Assembly (NCBI GenBank): GCA_964631605.1 | Contig: CAZVYG010000096.1 | Coordinates: forward strand, 1-17,806 | From: JARKQH01 sp964631605 | GTDB lineage: Bacteria > Verrucomicrobiota > Verrucomicrobiia > Limisphaerales > UBA8199 | Reading direction: 5' to 3' | DNA length: 17,806 nt | In this document: positions 1 through 6,601 of the stretch, piece by piece | How positions within the stretch are numbered: the stretch's first letter is position 1 | Layout of the letters: each line of letters starts with the position of its first letter | Notes under the pieces: model-generated | Told to the model about the DNA's origin: nothing | Databases searched by the model: none | The model's input: only the letters and a program-made list of their open reading frames with translations | Program-made: the position numbers and the translations under genes

Positions 1-1
1 G

Positions 2-43
2 CGGCCGCATCCCTACGAGTTTTTCCTCTACTACGACGTGTAG
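2..43 (+). CDS. 3' end of an unidentified plus-strand gene (partial)
   Basis: Frame 2 is open from the window edge and ends in RPHPYEFFLYYDV followed by two tandem TAG stops (41-43 and 44-46). The aromatic-rich tail reads like a real protein C-terminus. A strong plus-strand intrinsic terminator follows about 30 nt later, which needs a plus-strand transcription unit to serve. Too little is visible to name a family. The next gene, ftsH, is on the opposite strand, so the two are convergent. Confidence 0.45.
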   Translation, partial: RPHPYEFFLYYDV

Positions 44-49
44 TAGAGG
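25..49. repeat. Perfect 10-bp inverted repeat across a stop codon
   Basis: CCTCTACTAC (25-34), a 5-nt loop, then GTAGTAGAGG (40-49) form a perfect inverted repeat. The right arm contains both tandem TAG stops of the partial plus-strand gene, so the last codons (LYYDV) form one arm. No T-run follows on the plus strand, so it is not a second intrinsic terminator in that direction. It may protect the mRNA 3' end or simply be chance. Confidence 0.6.
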
Positions 50-70
50 CGCTCGGGGTACACGGAACAA

Positions 71-100
71 CGGCGCGGGCGGGTGCCCGCGCCGTTTTTT
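71..100 (+). terminator. Intrinsic terminator (plus strand)
   Basis: CGGCGCGGGC (71-80), loop GGGT, then GCCCGCGCCG (85-94) make a perfect 10-bp GC-rich stem followed directly by six T (95-100). This is a textbook rho-independent terminator for the plus-strand gene ending at 43. Read on the minus strand the hairpin is followed only by a weak TTGTT, so it could act as a poor terminator for ftsH as well. Confidence 0.92.
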
Positions 101-122
101 GTAATCTGGAGGGAAAAAGCGA

Positions 123-2165
123 TTAAGCGGTGGCCGGCGCGGGAGTGCCAAGCCCTGGGAGTTTGGGCGGAGCCGGTTTTACCGGCGGTTCGGGCAGCGG
201 GGTGCCGGCAGGGGCGCCGTGGGGCGCGTCCAGTTGCGGGGCCGGAGCCGGGGGCGTGAATTTTCCGGTGCGGACGATCTCCTCGACTTGCTGGCCGTCC
301 AGGGTTTCGTATTCGAGCAAGGAGTTGGCGATCAATTCGAGTTTATCGCGGTTGGAGACGAGAATGTCCTGGGCGGTTTTGTAAGCGTAATCAATGATGC
401 GCTTGACCTCCTGATCAATTTCCTGGGCGGTGTATTCGCTATAGACCTTGGCCCGGGCCATTTCACGGCCCAGGAAGACGTATTCGTCGTCGTCGCCGTA
501 TTGGACCATGCCGAGGCGGTCGCTCATACCCCACTGGGTGACCATCGCGCGGGCCATGTTGGTCGCCTGCTGGATATCGCCCGCGGCGCCGCTGGAGATA
601 TCGCCGGAAACCATTTCCTCGGCGATGCGGCCGGCCATCATGACGGCGATCATGTCGAGCATTTCCTTGCGTCGGCGGTTGAGGATATCGGTTTTAGGGA
701 GCGACATGGTTGCGCCGAGGGCCTGGCCGCGGGGAATGATGGTGACCTTATGCAGCGGGTGGGTGTGTTGGAGCATGACATTGACCAGCGCGTGGCCGGC
801 CTCGTGCCAGGCGGTGAACTTCTTGTCCTCGTCGGTCATGGCCAGGCTGCGCCGTTCGCGTCCCCAGCGGACCTTGTCGCGCGCTTCCTCGAGTTCCACC
901 ATGCTGACGGCTTTCTTGTTTTGGCTGGCGGCCAGGAGGGCGGCTTCGTTCAGCAGGTTGGCCAGTTCAGCTCCGGAATAACCCGGCGTGCCGCGAGCAA
1001 TGACGGACAAATCCACGGCCGGCCCCAGTTTGACGTTCTTGGCGTGAACCTTGAGAATGGCTTCGCGCCCGCGCACGTCCGGCAGATTCACGGTGATCTG
1101 GCGGTCGAAGCGGCCAGGGCGGAGAAGAGCGGGGTCGAGAACATCCGGGCGGTTGGTGGCGGCGATAATGATAATGCCCTCCTGGGTGTCGAAGCCGTCC
1201 ATCTCGACCAGCAGGGCATTGAGGGTCTGCTCGCGCTCGTCGTTGCCGCCGCCCAGACCATGGCCGCGGCTGCGGCCCACCGCATCAATCTCGTCAATGA
1301 AGATCAGGCACGGCGTGTTCTTACGCGCCTGCTCGAACATGTCCCGCACCCGGCTGGCGCCCACGCCGACAAACATTTCCACGAAATCCGAGCCGCTAAT
1401 GCTGAAAAAAGCCGCGTCGGCCTCGCCGGCGATCGCCTTGGCCAGGAGCGTTTTGCCGGTGCCCGGGGGTCCGACCATGAGGATGCCCTTGGGAATCCGC
1501 CCGCCCAGGCGCTGGAATTTCTTGGGGTCTTTGAGAAACTCGACCAACTCGGACACCTCTTCGATGGCCTCGTCAATCCCAGCCACGTCCTTGAAGGTGG
1601 TCTTGTTGCGTTCCTTGGCCAGAAGCCGGGCTTTGCTTTTGCCAAAGCTCAGGGCGCCTTTGCCGGCCATCTTGATCTGGCGAATGAAGAAGAACCATAT
1701 CAGGGCGGCGATGAGGAGAATCGGGAGGATGCTCCAGATGACACTTTGGAGCATCATATTGGCCTCACGGAACTCGAACCGCGGGTTGGCCAGGAGTTTT
1801 TCCTCGAATTTATCGGTGAGACGGGCTTTGGCACGGAAGGGAACGAGCTTTTCCTGTCCGTTTTCGGTGACGCGGTTGCCGTCGGCATCCACTTTGTAGT
1901 ATTTGCCGGTGACCTCGGTGAGGAAGGGGGATTGGGGGCTGTAATTGACGACGGCCTGGGCGATCAGGTTGGATTCAACCAGTTGCTGGAAACGGTATTG
2001 TGAGAGCACCTCACCCTGCGAATCCATCTTTTCACGGAACAACATGAGCAGGATGATGCCGCCAAAGATGGCAATCCAGACGATCCACGTCCGGGGGGGC
2101 ACTCGGAATTCGGCACCTTTCCTCGGGTTCTTGTCGTCGTCGTTATTTCGGTTCTCGTCGGACAT
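123..2165 (-). CDS. ftsH: ATP-dependent zinc metalloprotease FtsH
   Basis: FtsH is a membrane-anchored AAA+ protease that extracts and degrades damaged membrane proteins and short-lived regulators as a hexamer. From ATG 2165 the protein has 680 aa. It has a TM helix at about 27-43, a periplasmic region to about 140, and a second TM helix at about 141-161. Walker A GPPGTGKT lies at 232-239, Walker B LIFIDEID at 287-294, and the SRH arginines in LLRPGRFDR at about 349-355. The zinc motif HEAGH is at 454-458, with the third ligand probably Asp530 in SGAAGD. A proline/alanine-rich tail of about 45 residues follows the protease domain. The open frame extends to a GTG at 2192, but ATG 2165 begins the typical hydrophilic N-terminus (MSDENRNN) and the GTG overlaps a possible -10 box. 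It lies 55 nt behind tilS, a common pairing. There is no Shine-Dalgarno sequence. Confidence 0.98.
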   Translation of the reverse strand: MSDENRNNDDDKNPRKGAEFRVPPRTWIVWIAIFGGIILLMLFREKMDSQGEVLSQYRFQQLVESNLIAQAVVNYSPQSPFLTEVTGKYYKVDADGNRVTENGQEKLVPFRAKARLTDKFEEKLLANPRFEFREANMMLQSVIWSILPILLIAALIWFFFIRQIKMAGKGALSFGKSKARLLAKERNKTTFKDVAGIDEAIEEVSELVEFLKDPKKFQRLGGRIPKGILMVGPPGTGKTLLAKAIAGEADAAFFSISGSDFVEMFVGVGASRVRDMFEQARKNTPCLIFIDEIDAVGRSRGHGLGGGNDEREQTLNALLVEMDGFDTQEGIIIIAATNRPDVLDPALLRPGRFDRQITVNLPDVRGREAILKVHAKNVKLGPAVDLSVIARGTPGYSGAELANLLNEAALLAASQNKKAVSMVELEEARDKVRWGRERRSLAMTDEDKKFTAWHEAGHALVNVMLQHTHPLHKVTIIPRGQALGATMSLPKTDILNRRRKEMLDMIAVMMAGRIAEEMVSGDISSGAAGDIQQATNMARAMVTQWGMSDRLGMVQYGDDDEYVFLGREMARAKVYSEYTAQEIDQEVKRIIDYAYKTAQDILVSNRDKLELIANSLLEYETLDGQQVEEIVRTGKFTPPAPAPQLDAPHGAPAGTPLPEPPVKPAPPKLPGLGTPAPATA

Positions 2166-2182
2166 TTTCGAATGTTGCGTGC

Positions 2183-2211
2183 AACCTAGCACCAGAGCAG
2201 AGGACCCGCAA
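2183..2211 (-). promoter_or_regulatory. Possible internal promoter for ftsH
   Basis: On the minus strand TTGCGG (2211-2206), a 17-nt spacer and TAGGTT (2188-2183) lie in the 55-nt gap between tilS and ftsH, ending 17 nt before ATG 2165. The match to the sigma-70 consensus is only moderate (3/6 in each box). An own promoter for ftsH within a longer operon would be biologically sensible, but this is tentative. Confidence 0.3.
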
Positions 2212-2220
2212 CCAAGGTAA

Positions 2221-3762
2221 TTAAAGCCTTTTCCAGCGCCAATGCAAGCTGCGAGTCGTGTCCGGTGAGAGCTTAAACCGTTCCGAAATCCGCAAACCTT
2301 CGACCCAAAACAGGTCGCCGGAGGCGGTGGCGGCGACGACCAGACGGTGGCGTGAGTCGCGGGGAACCTTCAGGTTGGTGAACCAGTCCTGCAGTTTTAG
2401 GGGCGCAGCCATGCCGATGGGCTGGAAGCGGTCGCCGGGCTGCCAATGCCGCAAAACGATTTTATCGCCGACCTTGTCCGCATCGAACATCACGCGGCCC
2501 GGAGCGGCTCGGGGGATTTTGGGCTTGCGCAGAGGGCTCGTTTTCCAGGCGATTTCGACGCCGCTAAATATCACGTGGCCAGTGGGTTGGGAGAGGGAGA
2601 CAGGTTGTGAGGAGAAGTCAAAGGCCGGGGATTGGGCGCGTGCCAGAAGAATCGTGCCGGACGGGTCACGGGTGGCGATGCAAGGCGGGGTGTCGGGCTT
2701 CGAGGTTGAAACTGGGATGGGCTGCATCGGATTGAGTCGAAGCTGCTCAACCAGCTCGTAGCCGACGGGAATCCCGAGTTCGGTTAACTGGATGAGCAGG
2801 CACCGTCGTTGGACAGCGACCGGCAGTTGGTCGAAGCCAAGCCCGGAGTTTTCAGAAAGTGGAAATCCCTGCCCGGATGGGGGACTGTGTCTGGACATAG
2901 GTGGACACGAAGGTCCGCGCTCCGGGGCGGCGGGCTTGCGGACGTTGGAGTCCGACGGTAGTCGGTCCGGCCGGGAGTGACCGCAGGTCGAGAGCCGGCG
3001 GGCCGCCAGCCACTGCCTGGCCTCGTCAGCCACAAGTTCCGATTCGGCGCCGAGCAGGTCCATGAGCCGCAGCACGACCGGTTCAAGGGCAGGCTGAAGT
3101 TGCTTGAGCCAGGGCAACAACTCGTGCCGAATCCGGTTGCGGGAAAAATCCAGCGACTGGTTGGAGGCGTCTTCCCGGAACCGAATGCGGTTGTTTTCGG
3201 CCCACGCGTGAAGGGTGGAGCGGGTTTGATCGAGCAACGGCCGGATGATGCGAATGGAAGGGTCGGCGGGGGAAGGGCTGGTCCATTTCATGCCGGCCAG
3301 CCCTTCGCTGCCGCATCCGCGCAGGAGGCGCAGGAAGAACAATTCGACCTGGTCATCGGCGTGGTGAGCGAGGGCGAGGGTGGGGATGGAAAGGCGCCGG
3401 GCGGCGCGGGCGAGGAAAGCGTGACGCAACTGGCGCGCGGCCATTTCGACCGAGAGCTTATGGTCTTTGGCGAAGGCGCGAACATCGGCCGACTCGACGA
3501 CGATCGGGAGCTGGAGTTCTTTTGCGGTGCGGCGGACCAGGCGTTCATCGGCCAGGCTGCTGACGCCGCGCAGGCGGTGGTTGAAGTGGGCCACGGCGAG
3601 TTGCCACTGGTGTTTTCCGGCGAGGCGGGCCAGCGAATGCAGCAGGACCATCGAGTCCAAGCCGCCGGAAACCGCGACCAGAACTGCGCTGCCCCGCCGC
3701 AAAAGGCGGCGCTGCCGAATTGACTCTTCGACCCGCTGTAAGAGCGATGACACCAGCCCCAC
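2221..3762 (-). CDS. tilS: tRNA(Ile)-lysidine synthetase TilS
   Basis: TilS converts C34 of the CAU-anticodon tRNA-Ile to lysidine using ATP and lysine, so that it reads AUA as isoleucine; this is an essential cytoplasmic enzyme. The PP-loop ATP site SGGLDS is at residues 32-37. HFNHRLRG (59-66) and HHADDQVE (133-140) are further conserved N-type ATPase motifs. The C-terminal TilS domain is marked by WQPGDRF (440-446). The protein has 513 aa against about 430-470 usual. Much of the excess is a Pro/Ser/Arg-rich block at about residues 258-305 with inverted-repeat-rich DNA (see separate entry), between the central helical part and the C-terminal domain. The start is GTG 3762; no ATG lies close before the PP-loop. 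It lies 44 nt behind lpd and 55 nt before ftsH on the same strand, and is probably cotranscribed. No Shine-Dalgarno sequence is visible. Confidence 0.95.
   Translation of the reverse strand: MGLVSSLLQRVEESIRQRRLLRRGSAVLVAVSGGLDSMVLLHSLARLAGKHQWQLAVAHFNHRLRGVSSLADERLVRRTAKELQLPIVVESADVRAFAKDHKLSVEMAARQLRHAFLARAARRLSIPTLALAHHADDQVELFFLRLLRGCGSEGLAGMKWTSPSPADPSIRIIRPLLDQTRSTLHAWAENNRIRFREDASNQSLDFSRNRIRHELLPWLKQLQPALEPVVLRLMDLLGAESELVADEARQWLAARRLSTCGHSRPDRLPSDSNVRKPAAPERGPSCPPMSRHSPPSGQGFPLSENSGLGFDQLPVAVQRRCLLIQLTELGIPVGYELVEQLRLNPMQPIPVSTSKPDTPPCIATRDPSGTILLARAQSPAFDFSSQPVSLSQPTGHVIFSGVEIAWKTSPLRKPKIPRAAPGRVMFDADKVGDKIVLRHWQPGDRFQPIGMAAPLKLQDWFTNLKVPRDSRHRLVVAATASGDLFWVEGLRISERFKLSPDTTRSLHWRWKRL
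2848..2991. repeat. In-frame palindromic insertion inside tilS
   Basis: This stretch of about 144 bp encodes a low-complexity Pro/Ser/Arg/Cys segment that does not look like TilS. It is packed with inverted repeats: GTGTC/GACAC (2887-2891 and 2904-2908), GTCCGC/GCGGAC (2913-2918 and 2938-2943), and CCGAC-GGTA-GTCGG (2952-2965). The sequence on both sides resumes recognisable TilS. It resembles small dispersed palindromic elements that insert in frame into genes, such as the Rickettsia palindromic elements. Its edges are approximate, and no second copy occurs in this window. Confidence 0.5.
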
Positions 3763-3806
3763 TTATCGGCGAAACCGGCGGCGGCGGCAATCCCAAGCTG
3801 TCAGGC

Positions 3807-5225
3807 TTATTCGACCCGTTTGCGAACGAGCGTATGGGTGGCGTGGCCGTAGAACGCCTCGGCGGCTTCCATGAGGGTTTCCGAGAGGGTCGGGTGGGGA
3901 TGGACGGCCAGGGCCAGATCCTTGGCGGTGGCGCCCATTTCAATGGCCAGGACGCCTTCGGAAATGAGCTCGCCGGCGCCAGTGCCGACGATGCCGACGC
4001 CGAGGAGGCGTTCGGTTTCGGGATCAATGATGAGCTTGGTCAGACCCTCGGGGCGGTCGAAAGAGAGGGCGCGACCGGAGGCGGTCCAGGGGAATTTCGA
4101 GACCCGAATGGGGATGCCCCTGGCGCGAGCCTCGGACTCGGTCAGGCCGCACCAGGCGAGCTCGGGATCGGTGAACACGACGGCCGGCATGACAATGTCG
4201 GCAAAGGCGCTGTCCTCGCCGACAATCACCTCGACGGCGATGCGGGCCTCTTTGGAGGCTTTGTGGGCCAGGAGGACGCCGCCGGCGATGTCGCCGATGG
4301 CGTAGATGGCGGGGTCGGTGGTTTGCTGTTTTTCATTGACGTGAATGAACCCCTTGTCGTCGAAGGAAACCTTGGTGTTTTCCAGGCCCAGATCGTCGGC
4401 GTTGGGCGAGCGGCCGACGGCGACCAGGACGCGATCGTAAAGTTCCTCGCGCTTCTGGCCGTCCACGTCGAACTCGACCTTGATCTGTCTGCCGCTGGTG
4501 GCCATCTTGCCGACGCGGGTCTTGAGGCGGATTTCGTGGAACATTTTTTTCGCGTGCGCGATGACCGGCCGGGCGAGATCGGGGTCGGCTCCCGCCAGAA
4601 TCGTGTCCAGCGCTTCCACCAGGACCACCTTGCTGCCGAAAGCGGCATAGACGGTGCCCAATTCCATGCCGATATAGCCGCCGCCAATGACGAGCAGGGT
4701 TTCGGGGATGTCCTCGATTTCAAGGGCCTCGGTCGAGGTCATGATCCGGGGATTGCCCAGGTCGAAGGCCTTGGGCATGGCCGAGACGGACCCGACGGCA
4801 ACAATGGCATGGTCGTAATTGATGAGCTGCTGTCCTTCGGGAGTCTCGACGCGGAGGGTGCGAGAATCCTCGAAATAGCCGCGGCCGTGGATGACCTGCA
4901 CGCCGCGCATTTTGGCCAGGTGAGCGACGCCGCCACCGAGGCGGTCGAGAATGGACTCTTTCCAGGCGCGCAGTTTGGCGACGTCAATGGTCGGGGGTCC
5001 GAAGGTGATCCCGCGTTTTTCGGATTCGCGGGCGGCGCTGACCGTGTGGGCGGCATGCAGCAGGGCTTTGGAGGGGATGCAGCCGCGGTTGAGACAGACG
5101 CCGCCGAGGCGCGGTTCGCGTTCGACGAGGATGACTTTTTTGCCGAGATCGGCGGCGTAGAAGGCCGCGGCATAGCCGCCGGGGCCGGCGCCGACGACCA
5201 CGAGTTCAGTTTGGAGTGGATTCAT
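3807..5225 (-). CDS. lpd: Dihydrolipoyl dehydrogenase (E3)
   Basis: E3 is the flavoprotein that reoxidises dihydrolipoyl groups of the E2 component with NAD+, releasing NADH. The 472-aa protein has the family's normal length. The FAD motif GAGPGG is at 12-17 and the redox disulfide GGVCLNRGC places Cys44 and Cys49. The NAD motif GGGYIG is at 181-186 and the second FAD motif AIGDIAGG at about 309-316. The C-terminal interface HPHPTLSE (442-449) supplies the catalytic His-Glu pair. ATG 5225 overlaps the aceF stop by one base (TAATG), indicating translational coupling. As the only E3 in view and fused to the E1-E2 operon, it most likely serves pyruvate dehydrogenase and perhaps other 2-oxoacid complexes. 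tilS follows after 44 nt. Confidence 0.97.
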   Translation of the reverse strand: MNPLQTELVVVGAGPGGYAAAFYAADLGKKVILVEREPRLGGVCLNRGCIPSKALLHAAHTVSAARESEKRGITFGPPTIDVAKLRAWKESILDRLGGGVAHLAKMRGVQVIHGRGYFEDSRTLRVETPEGQQLINYDHAIVAVGSVSAMPKAFDLGNPRIMTSTEALEIEDIPETLLVIGGGYIGMELGTVYAAFGSKVVLVEALDTILAGADPDLARPVIAHAKKMFHEIRLKTRVGKMATSGRQIKVEFDVDGQKREELYDRVLVAVGRSPNADDLGLENTKVSFDDKGFIHVNEKQQTTDPAIYAIGDIAGGVLLAHKASKEARIAVEVIVGEDSAFADIVMPAVVFTDPELAWCGLTESEARARGIPIRVSKFPWTASGRALSFDRPEGLTKLIIDPETERLLGVGIVGTGAGELISEGVLAIEMGATAKDLALAVHPHPTLSETLMEAAEAFYGHATHTLVRKRVE

Positions 5226-6562
5226 TAGGAGAGAGGGGTTTTGACGTCTTGTTCCTTGAAGGTTTCGAAGGCCTGGACGAGGTCCACGATGAACCGGGCG
5301 GCGGAGCCGCCGTCAATGACGCGGTGATCATAGGAAAGGCCGAGGGGCATGAGCAGGCGCGGCTCGAGCGCATTGCCTCGCACGGCGGGTTGGAGGGCGC
5401 CGCGGCCCAGGCCGAGGATGGCGACTTCGGGTTTGTTGACGATGGGGGTGAAATGCGCGCCGCCGATGCCGCCTTGATTGGAAATGGTGAAGGTGCCGCC
5501 CTTGAGTTCGTCGGCGGTGACCTTGCGCTCGCGGGCTTTTCGCGCCAGCTCCTCGAGTTCCTTCGAAAGCTCGAGGAGATTCTTCTTATCCACGTCCCGG
5601 ATCACGGGGACGATCAAGCCCGCGTCGGTGTCCACGGCGATGCCAATGTGGTAGTAATGTTTGGTGACGATTTCCTGGGTGGCTTCGTCGAGACTCGAGT
5701 TGAAGAGGGGATGTTTCTTGAGAGTTTCGACGACCGCCTTCAGGGCAAAGGAGGTGAGAGTCAAGCGGGCGCCTTTTTTCTCGTAGGCAGGGGCGTATTG
5801 CTTGCGGAGCGCGTTGAGGGTGGTGATATCGGCGGAGTCGAACTGGGTGACGTGGGGGATGGTGTTCCAGTTCTCGGCCATGCGTCGGGCGATGACCTGT
5901 CGCAAGGGCGAAAGCGGGGCTTTGACGACCGGACCCCATTTGGAGAAGTCAATGGACTCGGGGGCGGGCCGGGGCGGCGGAGGCGGCGCGGCGGCGGTGG
6001 CCGTGGCGAGGGGAGTCTTGGGCTGGGCGGCCAGGCGCTGGAGCCGCTGGATGTAGGCCCGCACGTCCTCGAGGACGATTCGTCCACCGCGGGCGGTGCC
6101 GCGCACGCGGGTGAGGTCAATCCCCAAATCGCGCGCCAGTTTGCGGATTGAGGGGGAAGTGGCCGGTGGCACCCCACTGGGCGCCGCAGCCGCCTCCTCG
6201 TCCTCGACAGGCGGCGGGGCGCCAGGCGCCGGTTCGCGCGGGGCGGGTACCTGCTCGGGCGACGGCGTTTGGATGATTCGCTCTCCCTTCCGCCACTCCT
6301 CGGGTTCCGGTTTTGCGGCGGGGGCAGCGGCGGTTTGGCCCAGGGCAAAGATGCGCTGGCCCACGGAGATCTTGTCACCGGCCTTGACATAGACTTTTCC
6401 GACCGTGCCGGAAACGGTCGAGGGGATGGTGGCGACGGCCTTCTCGTTTTCGAGTTCGAGAACCGGCTGGTCCTTTGTGATCAAGTCGCCTTCCTTGACA
6501 AAGAGGGTGACAATGGTGCCGGAGTCGGCGCCTTCACCGAGGGGAGGTAATTTGAAATCCAT
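5225..6562 (-). CDS. aceF: Dihydrolipoamide acetyltransferase (PDH E2)
   Basis: E2 forms the core of the pyruvate dehydrogenase complex and transfers the acetyl group from lipoyl-lysine to CoA. The 445-aa protein has a single N-terminal lipoyl domain (about 1-76) with the lipoyl lysine probably Lys41 in ENEKA; many E2s have DKA here. An Ala/Pro/Glu-rich linker runs to about 130, and the E3/E1-binding domain covers about 134-171 (SIRKLARDLGIDL, GGRIVLEDV). A second Ala/Pro linker leads to the catalytic domain (about 210-445) with YDHRVIDGG, where His413 and Asp417 are the active-site residues. It lies 39 nt behind aceE and overlaps lpd by one base. The E. coli enzyme has three lipoyl domains; one is common elsewhere. 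Gene context fixes the substrate as pyruvate rather than 2-oxoglutarate. Confidence 0.95.
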   Translation of the reverse strand: MDFKLPPLGEGADSGTIVTLFVKEGDLITKDQPVLELENEKAVATIPSTVSGTVGKVYVKAGDKISVGQRIFALGQTAAAPAAKPEPEEWRKGERIIQTPSPEQVPAPREPAPGAPPPVEDEEAAAAPSGVPPATSPSIRKLARDLGIDLTRVRGTARGGRIVLEDVRAYIQRLQRLAAQPKTPLATATAAAPPPPPRPAPESIDFSKWGPVVKAPLSPLRQVIARRMAENWNTIPHVTQFDSADITTLNALRKQYAPAYEKKGARLTLTSFALKAVVETLKKHPLFNSSLDEATQEIVTKHYYHIGIAVDTDAGLIVPVIRDVDKKNLLELSKELEELARKARERKVTADELKGGTFTISNQGGIGGAHFTPIVNKPEVAILGLGRGALQPAVRGNALEPRLLMPLGLSYDHRVIDGGSAARFIVDLVQAFETFKEQDVKTPLS

Positions 6563-6601
6563 GGTTGAGTGTTTGCTTGATGGGGGGTGACGTGTCGGGG
6601 T

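Noticed and set aside
219..2003. Plus-strand open frame of 594 codons opposite ftsH
   Set aside because: It is antisense to a full-length FtsH, has the Gly/Asp/Val-rich composition of GC-rich shadow frames, and shows no domain.
2165..2192. Nine-codon N-terminal extension of FtsH from GTG 2192, ending in a lipobox-like LGC
   Set aside because: Leu-Gly-Cys would come at residues 2-4, without a preceding hydrophobic signal. ATG 2165 gives the usual hydrophilic N-terminus.
3720..5228. Plus-strand open frame of 502 codons opposite lpd
   Set aside because: It mirrors the intact lpd gene, is Gly/Asp/Ala-rich throughout, and has no recognisable motif.
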